From the NCBI GenBank assembly GCA_029948255.1, contig JALIZF010001620.1:1-64000 (forward strand): 64,000 nucleotides of DNA, read 5' to 3'. This DNA is from Telmatactis stephensoni. Its lineage: Eukaryota; Cnidaria; Anthozoa; Actiniaria; Isophelliidae. Shown here piece after piece: positions 1 to 11,396 of this stretch. The notes beneath the pieces were generated by a model, which had not been told where the DNA came from, did not search any database, and was given only the letters and a program-made list of their open reading frames with translations. The translations under genes were made by a program, and so were the position numbers. Position 1 is the first letter of the stretch, and the number at the start of each line of letters is the position of its first letter.

Positions 1-565
1 CTATTACCCGATTTCAAATTGCAAAAACTATTCTTTAATAGCTTTTGAAATATTTCTTATTATCCAGACTGGCTACCCATGGTTACCCATGTGTTCTTTG
101 AAGCGTTGAATCCTAATTCTTGTTTGGAAATACGGCTTTATTTAAGTCATATAATAAAAGAATTTTTAAACTCGCTTGCTCAGTCTCTACAGAGAAATAT
201 CAGACCTCTGTCTTTGCTATGGTCTGCGACATTAGGCCGTACATTCAAGACCTCTGTTATTCCTTTGTACAGACCTTGCGCTCATTTAATAATCCTTTAT
301 TACGGAGTCCTAAGAAAAATACATCAAAAAAGGAAACAAATAAATCAATATTTGCAGTCAACAACATTTGTCAAAATTTGTCAATTTGAAAAAATATTTT
401 GTTTTGATTACATTTTGGAAATATGCTACATGTAGATTTAATGTACTGATGAAGTCAAGTTTTTGACAACTCTGGTCCTGAATTTTTCGTGAAATTTGTA
501 ATTTGTCAATGAATTGTCTCCGACAAATGAAACAAAAACAGTTCAAACGATCAAAACCTTAGACA
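1..565. other. Intergenic AT-rich DNA, nothing recognised
   Basis: Short open frames occur here on both strands but they overlap one another, lack splice or codon structure and resemble no family I know. I see no gene, RNA gene or mobile-element end. Confidence 0.5.
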
Positions 566-665
566 TATTGCAGTTTGAAATCTGGTAAATTTGTATCCAA
601 ATACCCTTTGTGGGTAAGGATATGTGATTGGCCTGTGTGGCTATGAATGTCTGATTGGCCTTTGT
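566..665. repeat. Dispersed repeat, copy 1 (TTGGCCTNTGTGGCTAT motif)
   Basis: A block starting TATTGCAGTTTGAAATC and running into repeated 'GATTGGCCTGTGTGGCTATGA' type units is present here and again at 1414-1571 with the same order of sub-blocks. The internal motif repeats two to four times, so it is a short tandem array inside a duplicated segment. Function unknown. Confidence 0.6.
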
Positions 666-667
666 GG

Positions 668-795
668 CCATCATTATCATTATCATCATCATCATCATCA
701 TCATCATCATTATTATTATTGTTAGTATTATTACTATTGTTAGTATTATTATGACTATTATTATTATTATCATTATTATTGTTATAATTATTATT
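668..795. repeat. ATC / TTA trinucleotide microsatellite
   Basis: A run of ATC trinucleotides passes into TTA/TTG trinucleotides. Open frames across it encode only poly-Asn/Asp or poly-Met/Ile and are artefacts of the repeat. Confidence 0.85.
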
Positions 796-1413
796 AATTT
801 GAGAGAATAGCAGAGAATATATATTTTGCAATATATCATGTTTTACAGTTTTTTTTAACAAGTCAGTCATTAATAATAGTGAATATGGTTTTTGTTTATT
901 AATGTTATACCTATACATTTATGAAAATAGGATAATTAAGATAATTTAGATTTACTTACATTAGAATGTTACTAGATTGGTTTTATAGATTTAAATAAAA
1001 GTTATTATTATAAACATAAAAAAATAAAAAAAAAATTTAAAATTATTATAATAATTAGTATTGTTAAAGTTATTATTATTAATATTGTTTTTTTATTTAT
1101 AATTTTTTTTTACATTTCACGTCAGCATATCTACAGAGTCTTTTGTCTGCTGGAACTCAAACCAAAAATATTTCTACATGCTATAAAAGTGCAGTAATCA
1201 AATTTGATATATAGTCAACATCATTTGAAACATTTTACAAGAATTTGATTTGAAACGATAACTCTGTATTTCATTCATGGAAAGAAGATAGACTTGATAA
1301 AACCAAGTTTTCAAAAATTTTAGTGTGTATTTCACTAAATTTGTGGCAATCAATTGAAATGGAAAGACTAACAAAACTGAAATAATCTTAGGTATCAAAA
1401 ACCACCCTAGCAC

Positions 1414-1571
1414 TATTGCAGTTTGAAATCAGGTACTTTTGCATCCTATTACCCTTTTGTGGGTGAGGATGTGTGATTGGCCTGTGTGGCTATGAAAATG
1501 TGATTGGCCTTGATGGCTGTGGTTAGCCTTTGTGGCTATGATATCTCATTGGCCTTTGTGGCTAAGGATAT
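1414..1571. repeat. Dispersed repeat, copy 2 (TTGGCCTNTGTGGCTAT motif)
   Basis: Second copy of the block at 566-665, with four rather than two copies of the 'ATTGGCCTNTGTGGCTATG' unit. Divergence between copies is obvious (small indels, T/C changes), so the duplication is not recent. Confidence 0.6.
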
Positions 1572-4022
1572 ACACTCACTCACTCATACACCCAGTCAAT
1601 CATTTACTCATTCACTTATTTATTCAGCCATTTATGTGTTTCATATTTTGTTCATTCCTTTCTAGCGTTCAATACAATTCAAGTGTTCATATTTAATATT
1701 AATTATGTCACTATTAACCTATTGACTATCTTATCCAATCCAATTTAGATAGAGGACATAGCAATTCAGAATACAGGTTATGTTGTTCTTATTTGATTTT
1801 TTTAGTTCCCAGTACTTGAAACTGGGGAATAGTAGGTGGTATACATTTATGAGAATGCGGTTTTATTTTGATATCATCATTATTATTTTTATTATTGTTT
1901 TTAATTTCAACATTCTCAGGCTAGTGATTTTTATTTTTATTTTTTTGTTTTAATTCTTTATATAGGTTTGCAGTACACAGGTATTTTTACAGACAGTCAT
2001 TTTTATTAAGCAGGTGAGATTATTCTGTTCTTTCTTATTAGTCCTAATGTGCATTATAGTATAAACATGCTTGGTCTATCACAAATTCTGTTTTATGTTT
2101 GGCAACTCTACTAATGGTCTACTAATTGTTTTATATCACCTGTATTCAGCATCAAGCAAAAATTCAAATTCTTTATTTTTTATTTGTCCTTTTATGACAT
2201 CATGGGCTCTCAATGCAAGTACTAGCTATAAATATGACATCCACATGCACCAAAAAGACGTTTTTACAAACAATGTATTGATTCATTGTTTGCAGAATCA
2301 TTTACAATCATTGTTCTAATTTATTTCAGTTGGATCGTACATCAACGCATGGAATATAATGTCTATGTTGCAGTTTAATAGTATTCCAAATACATGTATA
2401 TCATGATGTAAATTTCCTTCTCGTTGTAATCTTTAGCTTATCTTTCATAATGCTTTAGTCCCCGGAGCTAACATGTATGTGCATTTGTCGGGGACTACGT
2501 TTTCCAGATGTTTGATGTAATGCATGATTATCTCTTGTAAAATTTTTTAAAGAAGAATAATTATGTAACTTAGCTAGGATGTTGAATAAGCACTCTTCAT
2601 AATAAATTGTGTACTAGAAGGATGCACACAATAAGAATTCAAAGTTGTTTGTGTTTTACTCTATATATAAGCCAATAAGTATTATTGATTATTAGTATTT
2701 TTATTCAAGTGAATATAACAAATCCGGCGCGCTCATTGGTCGAAATTGGAATCTTATGCTGCTATATTTACTTACAAGCTTTAATTACAAGCTTTCGCAT
2801 CAGTTTCAAAATGGTGGACAGTCGTTTAAAATTACAGAAAAAATTTTTTTTTCTCCGTTATTTGTTTTATTCAAAATATGCCCGAAGACTCGCAGCTCGG
2901 TAAATATTCCCCGATAATCACTTTGCCTTCGGCGAATAATTTTTAAATATCAGGGTTTTTTTCAATTATAACATATAATATATTATGTAACCATCATGAC
3001 GTTGAAAAAAGTAATCTGAATCGGATTGGAAGAACATATTTCTATCCATCGGTCAATTACTTTTAATTATTAACGAATGTCGATTGATTTTCTGTTATAT
3101 CAACTGCATATAACCAGTGATGTGTCGCACATATCTTTGAACTGATTATCAAATATCTTTTTCGGGAGCTCCGCTATTAGGTAATACCTAATTTATATAT
3201 TATGTTTTTAAGAAAGCATAGAGGAAGATTATAGACTGTAAAGGGGATTTCTGAGTCAAGACTACGCACAAGTACATTTTATTCAAATCTATTACATTTT
3301 CAAACAATCACAGTTTTAGCAGTGATTATAAAACTAACTGAGTGAAGTTTGTTTACAATAAAATTTGAATCGAACCCTGTTGCGGCTAAAGGGAACTTGA
3401 TAAATATCAGATACATTACATTTATTACAGAGAATCTGACGGAGATTTATTTTATTTCAAGTGCATAAATATATGTGGATTTAACTCAACTAGTGACAGT
3501 AGTCTGTGTAAATAAAGCAATTTCAATTCACCAGAAATTTTAGCGGTATAGATAGCCATTAATTACTAAGAGATTTTACCTTCGAAGTGGAGAATCGAAT
3601 AGACCGAACACAACTTATCGTATTGCTTCGATCGATGCGAACACACAACCGTTAGAGTTTTGAATTCAGCTCAATTCAGTTAATTTCACATATAGGGTGT
3701 CTTGTGAGATCCGGGAGCATTAAACTGCGACGCTACCAGCATCTTCTAAAGCATCACGTTTGCATCTGACTAAGTTAGCGTCCGCCATCTTGAGCTTTGG
3801 CATTATTCGCTAGGCGTTCCCGTTGGAGTCACTCTGTGACGTCACGTTTTGAAACGAGAGACGGGATAGCCTGGGGACTAGGCTGGTATTTCAAGTGACT
3901 ATCATTACTACTACTGCTAAATTTCCAGTTGCGTGAAATGTTTTTGCGGTGTTTATCATTGTGGAAAAAACGACGCCGATTTTTGCTTTCATGTGGAACG
4001 GTCTAAAAATACCGAGAAAAAT
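1572..4022. other. Intergenic DNA; no gene recognised
   Basis: AT-rich DNA without a convincing exon. Points of note: a near-perfect palindrome ATTAGGTAATACCTAAT at 3176-3192, preceded by GGGAGCTCCGCT, which recurs with one change at 56647-56676; and a CRE-like TGACGTCA at about 3838 within a segment (3780-3900) of repeat-like character. No open frame has recognisable domains. Confidence 0.5.
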
Positions 4023-4424
4023 TAGCCACTTTAGAAACGAGTGGAGGACTGGGAACGAGTTTTTAGAATTAATCTAATTAAGAAATGAACCCCATCACAA
4101 GAAAGAGCATATCGTAAATATTGAGTTTCAGGATTTTGATAGGGTTTGGACTATTATCCAATGATTTGCAGGTATTTAAAAATTGCAAAAATTACAAAGA
4201 AATGTATATGTTTACTAGGGACACCTGTCCCTAGTAAACATACATTTCTTTGTAATTTTTACAGTTTTTGAATGTCTGCAGATCATTTAATACTTATCCA
4301 AACTTTGTCAAAATCATGAAACTTAATATTTATGATATGCTCTTTCTTGTGATGGGGTTCATTTCTTAATTAGATTAATTCTAAAAACTCGTTCCCAGTC
4401 CTCCACTCGTTTCTAAAGTGGCTA
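4023..4424. repeat. 402-bp fold-back MITE (near-complete hairpin)
   Basis: The two halves are reverse complements over almost their full length: the left arm begins TAGCCACTTTAGAAACGAG and the right arm ends CTCGTTTCTAAAGTGGCTA. The centre lies at about 4223, at CTAGGGACACCTGTCCCTAG. There is no internal coding sequence. This is a non-autonomous inverted-repeat element; the target duplication is not clear. Confidence 0.85.
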
Positions 4425-6925
4425 CTTAATTTTTTTTGGAGAACACGATGGCGAAGAAAATAAATTCCTATGGAAGCCAGAGTACATAATTCCCTAACTG
4501 TATAGCTTGAAAACTTACCAGTGGAGAATAATTGACCAGTGCAAAATAATTGAGCTATTCATGTGAGTTATGCCGTGATAAACTTGACTAATGGATTTCT
4601 TAGGTCAAGACGGGCACAACCAATACGTTAGACACAGATGGTGATAACTGAATCAGTCCAGTTTTTCTGAATAATCGTATAAAACAGTGGATGTATATGC
4701 TGCAGCTGAAAATGTGCACCAGTTTCAATTTTTCTGAGGGTAGATACATGGCTAGATTATAAGTTTCATGATGGGTAAGCTATGGTTTAGTTTTAAAGGT
4801 TTATAATGCCATCACAGCAAAGAACTATAACAAATAAGTAGGAAAATTTTAACTGCTGGAAAAATGAAAAGAAATACTGTAACATGTATTTGAAGTGAAT
4901 AACGGTTTTTTTTTTCGTCCTAACATCACAAAGGATAATAGTGTTAGTTAGTTTAGAGAGCAGTTTAAAAGTATTATGTAAATGCCAACAATATATTATG
5001 AAAGTTATATTAAAACATTTCGTGTCGGAGTTATTAACGGCCAAATTGCCAAATTTCACCGTATCAAGCAAAATAAAGACCAACATGACATTAAATGCTA
5101 TTATCACTGCATTTGATTTTTCATGAACACACAGGGAGCCCAACGGCTGCTTGCATAGTGGACGTAAAAGATCCTGTTGTACTGTTCGCAAAGAGTAGGG
5201 GATTGTCGCCCGGTACAACAGTCTGTCCTTACTACTAACAAACTCTAAGCGCATTTGATTATATTCATATAGATATTTGCGCTATATAAATGCTAAAATT
5301 TCATTTTTTTTTTTCATTTCATTTCATTTTCATTTCAAGCTCCGCTCCTGTACAGCATAGCTAAAATGGCGGCTTTTCGATCGCGTTCAAAATGGAAGGT
5401 TGCGGGTCCGAATCTCCAATGGATTCGCTCAACGTTTTTTATCCTCTATTTTTTTAAAACATTGATTCCTTTACACTTATACATCCCTTTTATCAATAAA
5501 TTTTAATTTTTAAAGCAGTCTTTTTATTTTTTCTCCCCTAAAAACCCTATAGGAGGGAAAGGCAGGGAGCTGAGTCCTGGTCTCTCTTTGGGTATCAAAA
5601 GAGCCCATCGCATATTATCTTGTTCTCAAATGGAAGAAATTTGCCCAACAAAAACGTGTCGACCGTTTAATTTTATGTGCATTATAATAATGTTTATTAG
5701 CTTGTTATCGCTGGTATCTCTCAATTAAGGGTACGCGAAAAAATAACTTAAATGAAAAACTTAGACTTGGATGACTTTTATGTTGGACTTGAAACGATTT
5801 TTGTTGCTTGACAGCGATGTACAAAGTCCGGCATTCAGCCAAAGGTTTTTATTCGTCAGTATCGACTGTAATGCGATATTCTATTGCGTAAGTCTTGGCA
5901 AAACTTGCCTCGGTACGTACTTTGATGGTTTTTACACTCCTGAAATAGCTTGCGCTAATACTAGGAATTTAACGATCTAAAAGGCTTCTTCTTAATTATA
6001 AACAACGTCTGTATTTAATTCTTATCGTGGATCGGAGTGCTTCCAGTCAATCAGGTAATTCAAGCTATAATGTTCAGTTTGTATTTCGAGAGCTGATGCG
6101 TTCTCACTGTTTGACGCGGCTATCAAACTATTTACAGCATTAATAACTTATCTGTCGTTAGTAACGACAGTAAAATTCATTGATTTTAACCTTCTAGCTA
6201 GCTATTTTAAAAAGAACGAACATAATTATCGCAGACGGATATTTTTGGAATCGCTCCATTCAACTATGGACAAGAACGCAACCAATTCTTGGGTTGCATG
6301 TGACGTCAGGGCAGCCATCTTGGATGAACTTCAACAAAAGATTTCTCATCAGCGTCTATTGTTTGTTCATCCAACATGGCTACCGATTCATTGTCTTTTG
6401 ATTCCCAAAGGAATAGATGAAACCCAGCAATGAAAGAGGGGACTTCCCAAGAGCTTACACTGTTAAGACCCTTGGGACACGTCTAGTAATTTTGCAGTTT
6501 GGAATATTATTCATTTCCTGACGAAGGCCTACAGGAGAGGTCGAAAATTTGAAACTTTTTACAGTTTTTAAAACTGTCGTTTAGTTTTTAGTTTTTTACC
6601 CGTTTTAATTCTTATTTTTAAACATATGTTTTGTATAAATTTTTCTGTTCTTAACTCTGTCTTAAATTTTGTCCAGTCTGATTTCAACATAAACGTGAAG
6701 AGCGAATATCGCTGATCTGTGAATAGTTCGGGAGTCCTTCGGGAGTCCCGGAATAAAAAGAGAGAAAGCGATAGCGTATCCAGAGCCCAAGTTACTTTCG
6801 GCCTGACTTCTATCACGTCGTGCATGCGCAGTAGCATAGTTTAACAATGTGCGAGTGAGTAAGTGAGTGACTCATTTGCATATTTTGACCCCTCACCATA
6901 ACTCGTGGATTTGCAATCCACGAGT
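4425..6925. other. Intergenic DNA with no supported gene
   Basis: Several overlapping short frames on both strands, none with domains or splice structure. A short hairpin (ATAACTCGTGGAT / ATCCACGAGTTAT) lies at 6898-6928. The 'ATGGCGGC' at about 5366 and 'CAGCCATCTTGG' at about 6312 look like first-exon or repeat fragments but lead to no readable gene. Confidence 0.45.
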
Positions 6926-6929
6926 TATA

Positions 6930-7340
6930 AACTATTCAGTGTGTGAGGAATATCAAAGTATACCTGGTAGTATTCAAAGGTTTCCAGAACGTACACGTAG
7001 AAATTAGGGCAATGAAAAGTATTCTAGATCTGAGTTGCATACTTGTATACTAAAGAACGAAAGCGTAGCTTTAATAAGGTAATTAAACTGTCGATATGCT
7101 AAAGCAGAGTTTAACTCTGGCTAAAGTTATATAATTCGAATTGAAAGCCCCGGGTGTACGTAACATCACACTAAGTCGAATACTAAAGAAAACGTCCGTC
7201 AACCTCATCACATATGCGGGTTCATTTTCAGTAGAGTTCGGGCCCAAAAAGTTGGCTTTTGGCAACTTGGAAACAAGTTCTGGAAAAATATTTATATTTC
7301 TACTACAGAACGCTTTCAGTAAGGCTCTCAACAATACATT
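6930..7340. repeat. Dispersed repeat copy (also at 52050-52145 and 53526-53830)
   Basis: The sequence around ATTCAGTGTG..GAGGAAT..CAAAGTATACCTGGTAGTATT, then GTACACGTAGAAATTAGGG, then the segment with CGAAAGCGTAGCTTT and GCAGAGTTTAACTCTGGC, is found again at 52,050-52,145 and 53,526-53,740 in the same order. There a LINE separates the two parts. The motif GACGCTTTCAGTAAGGCTCTC of 7310-7330 recurs near 56,700. This is an old interspersed repeat family; no coding potential was recognised. Confidence 0.65.
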
Positions 7341-7576
7341 ATACCTCTCAAAACCTCGCAAGGACTTCGATCCAGGTTTCATATGACATCATTCTCAATC
7401 TTGCTAGAATTTCCACCACCTGGAAGACAATTGAGTTTTCAATAGAATATTCTCTGGTTGAGAGCACATGGTGGTCAAACATTGGCCCCCATTGGAGACA
7501 GATAATGAGATTCATCAGCTGTTTGAAACCCAGCAATAATCCGATGTGTAGTGAGCACGGATCCAGTTTTGAGGGA

Positions 7577-7629
7577 TGGGAGGGAGGGGAGGGAGGGGAG
7601 GGAGGGGAGGGAGGGGAGGGAGGGGAGGG
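7577..7629 (+). repeat. GGGAGGGGA tandem repeat (G-quadruplex-prone)
   Basis: Perfect short tandem repeat of GGGAGGGGA on the plus strand, with many runs of three or more G separated by single A. Such tracts can fold into G-quadruplexes; any function here is unknown. Confidence 0.85.
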
Positions 7630-7945
7630 AGTCGGCTCGAAACGTCAACAACCGGTAATGTGAGGTAGATCATGCACTGACGCACACCAAACTATATTTC
7701 ACTCGCTAGTATTGTTTTGTACAAGTCTGTTCCATATTATATTTTAAATGCCGTAACTTTTCACTCTATATACAATGATCGATATTTGAGCAAACATATT
7801 TAATTCATGTGAACTCAACTAAATTCAAATTCAACATTTTGATTTATATATTTTATGGTGCTTTATATATTAATTATTTTATTTATATACTTTAAGGTGC
7901 TATACTAATTTTTTCTATGCTTGTATATTATAGGTTATATACAAT

Positions 7946-8123
7946 TCGTAGATTACATACAACAGATCTCAACTTCATGAATGTCATTTGTCTTTTGCTA
8001 ACTAAACATGTTTCGGCAACTTCAATAGTGAAGATGGCAAATGTTAGTTGCCGAAACATGTTTATAGTTAGTAAAAGACAAATGACATTCATGAAGTTGA
8101 GATCTGTTGTATGTAATCTACGA
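7946..8123. repeat. Long hairpin, arms about 77 bp
   Basis: The left arm (7946-8020, TCGTAGATTACATACAACAG...) and right arm (8047-8123) are near-perfect reverse complements around a 26-bp loop containing ATAGTGAAGATGGCAAATG. Frames on both strands read similar peptides only because of the inverted repeat. Fold-back MITE-like. Confidence 0.8.
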
Positions 8124-8722
8124 TTTTTAACTTCCCTATTGTTGCTGAGGCCATTCGGTAACATCATTCATGATTTACATACAATTGTATTAAATATAGT
8201 TTTATAAAATAGTTGAGATGTAACACGCATTAATTGGCTGCAGACATGGCTTGAAAGCAAAGTTTTGAACATTTTATGGCGTCAAGAGTGTGTCAATAAG
8301 AGGACAGACAACTCAAAACCATCTTTAATTCGTTTTTTACAACAATTATTTGAGATAAAAGTTAAAAAATCCTTTTCAAACGGGGCAACAGAACGAGCGC
8401 GCGCGCTGAAACGCGTCAGCAGTGTGTCTTTCCTCTTATTGACACACTCTAATCAACCAATCAGATCGCGAGATTAGTATCAAGTGTTGTAAAATGCTTC
8501 ATTGCTTCAGTGCTCTCGTCACTTCCTGCCTGCGAGCTGTATTACTGAACGGAGCACGGAAAAAGCTATTGTAAATATCGATTAGACACATTGATAAATA
8601 CTGCTTCTTTGTGGATAAGCAGTACTTTATTCGCAATTTTCTGGATTTTCAAGAAATTTTCCGTGTGTGTTTAATTAGTTTAAGGAGGGCTTAAGGAGGG
8701 CTCCAGAACTTGCATTAGTTTT
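8124..8722. other. Intergenic / 3' flank of the minus-strand gene
   Basis: Holds the likely poly(A) signal of the neighbouring minus-strand gene: TTTATT at 8626-8631, reading AATAAA on the minus strand about 92 nt after its stop. Otherwise nothing recognised. Confidence 0.4.
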
Positions 8723-11051
8723 TTATGACTTTGCAAGAGACGTTTTCTTGTTGCTTTTTGGAGCTCTCAAGAAGGCTTTTAAACGATTTGCTGATCGTGG
8801 TTGGCTTCTGATGTTAGCCGATGCAGGATGTTTTGAATTTTGATGCAACTTTTGTTCGTGGTTTACTGGGAGACGCAAGAACTCGTCCAATGTGTACAGT
8901 GATGTATTGCTAGTATAGGATATTGTTTTGGTTTTCTTGTGTTTTTCCATAGCAACTGGTGAATCTATAGATAAGGTTTGACGACGAGTTTTGTTGTGCT
9001 TCGTTGCTAGATTGTCTGAGAATGATTTCTCCTTAGGAGTAACGCTGGAGTAACGCTTTTTTGGGTTCTGGCGGTTGCTATTCAAGATTGCTTTGAAATT
9101 GCCAACAAAATGTTTGACTCTCGGCTGTGGATTTTCTGATTTCTCTGCCTTGGCATTCTGATCCACCGTGTTATTCGAATTCTCGACTTCGAGAAGTGCA
9201 CTCTTCGGTTCGTGAGCAGTGGTCTTTCCAGCACCATTTGAAACAACTTTCGGTTTTATAACAGTGGAGGCTTGGAAGCTTTCGTGGTGGCAGTTTTGTC
9301 CTACGCGCCTTCTACGAGTAAGCGTGGGGGACTTCTGAAGTACTTCTTCCATTTTGAGCTCATTCTGAATAGAGTTCACAACAGATATTCTACTCTGGCG
9401 ACGACTGGGGAAGTTGAGATATCGTAGACGAAGTGGTGGACAGCATTCTTGCACATCCTCGTAGAGCAGAAGGGAATCCTTCGGAAAACGACTGGTGGTA
9501 GGGAATGGATTCTGGTTTACTTGTCTTGCTGACAACTCTTGTGGCTTGAGGCCATTATTCTCAGCATAGCGAGACCAAGACTGAACATGGTGCGAGGAGG
9601 AGGTATTCCTTGCTGAAGGTTTTTCTAAAATTAAAAAGAGCAAAAATCACATTAAGATATATGAAGTGAAAAGATTAGCATTATCTTTTATTTCAATTTG
9701 ATTTCAAGATAGCGGCTGCCATTTGCGGCATGATTCACCAATCTCACCAACAGCAGCTTCACTCTTTCAGCTACTTTAAACACATTCAGAACAAATAAAT
9801 AAACAACGCATTTAGTGTCTACCTATGCGCTTCTATTTATTTGAATTTTTTTAAATAATGACTGTCTGTTTACAAGTATAAAATCTCTGTAAAATTTCTT
9901 CATATTCGAGGTTACGTTTCAAGCGTTCATTACCAGAAAATTGCATGGCTTGGCCTCCGAGTCTTCACAATTTAGTCAGTTACCTTGAAATAAAATTCTG
10001 TTTCGTTTTGAACATGATTTGATCACTATAAGCTGCTGGAAAGTGAGCAACATGTAGATGGGAAATTGTTCCGCCATTTTTTGAAGGTCATATCATTACC
10101 AAATATGGTCATAAAACGCTTGTTTTGCTCATTTGAATATTCCGGAGCATGGAACCAAAGAAATGTACTGTTGTTACACGTTTCAACCCCTTATGTGTTT
10201 CTGACTAAACTGTATACGATTTTAGTAATCAACATCAAAGATCTATGCGGAACTATGGATCACGGAATCGGTGGATTTTTCTCTGTTATTCCGACAGAAG
10301 TAATGAAGGAGCCAACTAAATTAACAATGGTAAGTTGTCCCATTAGAATATATAAAAAAATAGTTATAAATAACAGTAACCATTGTGTTAGGCATATATT
10401 GACTATAGTTAAATGTAGATAAAATATTCAATCATTTGGACGTAGTTTCAAATTGAGAGGAGATATTTTTCAATGTCGAGTAATTATGTCTAAAAGTGCC
10501 AAAAACTAGCCCCTTGTGCAAGTTTTAATACAAATTTTCGTTTTGAATTAACACTCAAATTCTATTTTTATCCATCAAAATCACTTACAAATAACCTAAA
10601 CTTTCTGCAAAATTATAACTTTAACTTTGTACAACAATTGAACATTTATTGACTTTCATTTACATACATATTTTACAAGGTACTCATTTATATTAACCTG
10701 CAAGTAGCATAAAGCTAATCGAGGCAGGTTAAAAGTTAGACACAAAACTAATCAATATACCGCTCGTAATTGAACAAAGTAATAGTTTCTGTTGCCCACT
10801 GCTTGGAACGTGAAAAAAATCTCCTCTTAATTAACTTTATCTACCTTACCTGTTAATGATTTGTTTGCATGTGAAGGATATGAGCTAGCATGCTTCATTG
10901 TTGGCTGAAAAGAATTTCTCGCTGGAGAAGGTACATCAGCATGCTGCATTGTTCGTTGAAAAGAATTCTTCGCAGGAGAAGGCAGATTTCTTTTCTGCTT
11001 TTCCAAGGCATCTCTCTTAGATCCATGCGAAAAGTGTTTCACGGGCTGCAT
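8723..11051 (-). CDS. Two-exon gene for a basic, low-complexity protein (367 aa), function unknown
   Basis: Exon 1 is 11051-10850 and exon 2 is 9624-8723, both on the minus strand. Exon 1 begins at an ATG and ends ACAG|GTAAGG (phase 1). Exon 2 follows a pyrimidine-rich acceptor ending TTTTAG, and the joined frame stays open to a TAA at 8723. The 202 + 902 nt give 367 residues plus stop. The protein is rich in Lys, Arg, Ser and Asn, with no membrane segment or enzyme motif. Exon 1 contains two related segments reading SPAKNSFQRTMQHA and SPARNSFQPTMKHA. A motif YTLDEFLRLPVN sits near residue 310 and a strongly basic tail follows. AATAAA on the minus strand lies about 92 nt past the stop. Two RFX-box-like dyads lie upstream. 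I do not recognise the family; a nuclear, cytoskeletal or RNA-associated disordered protein is possible, but this is inference. The open frame and matching splice phases support a real gene. Confidence 0.65.
9625..10849 (-). other. Intron of the minus-strand gene
   Basis: The intron is 1,225 bp, bounded by GTAAGG (donor) and TTTTAG (acceptor) on the minus strand. A 118-codon open frame on the opposite strand (10,066-10,422) lacks domain similarity or splice logic and is probably chance. Confidence 0.55.
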
Positions 11052-11163
11052 AATTATTGACCGTTATTACTGTGTTGTTCACTGATGACACTATTTGTTA
11101 TAGCTGTACACTCACGGTCGACTACAATTTATAGCTGGTTTTTGTTGATATCTTTATTGACTT

Positions 11164-11188
11164 GTTGCTATGGTGTCACCTTGGCAAC
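11164..11188. promoter_or_regulatory. RFX X-box-like dyad, copy 1
   Basis: GTTGCTATGG, five bases, then CCTTGGCAAC. The outer halves form an imperfect inverted repeat of the GTTGCC/T-ATGG type typical of RFX X-boxes. It lies 113 bp upstream of the ATG of the minus-strand gene. Binding is inference; the motif and spacing are seen directly. Confidence 0.35.
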
Positions 11189-11371
11189 TTCAAAATAAAT
11201 CTAAACAGAAAATTGTTCTTAAAGCCCTGCCTTAAAAACGCTTAGCAATTGCATTAGTCAAAACTTGTTTTTAATAACAACTGTTAAACAGTAGTAGTGA
11301 AACAAAAAACTAACTATAAAATCAATATTGTGGCTAACTCATAACTGTAGACAAAATGGGCGGTGACATTC

Positions 11372-11396
11372 GTTGCTATGGTAATACCTTGGCAAC
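11372..11396. promoter_or_regulatory. RFX X-box-like dyad, copy 2
   Basis: Same layout as the copy at 11164: GTTGCTATGG, five bases, CCTTGGCAAC, with only the spacer changed. A half copy (GTTGCTATGG) follows at about 11,650. The two full copies upstream of one start codon suggest either a regulatory element or a small repeat. Confidence 0.35.

Noticed and set aside
543..918. Asn/Asp-rich and Met/Ile-rich open frames at the trinucleotide tract
   Set aside because: Microsatellite translation; no flanking coding sequence.
10066..10422. 118-codon plus-strand gene
   Set aside because: Lies in the intron of the minus-strand gene, lacks an ATG at the frame start, and the peptide has no features of a real family.
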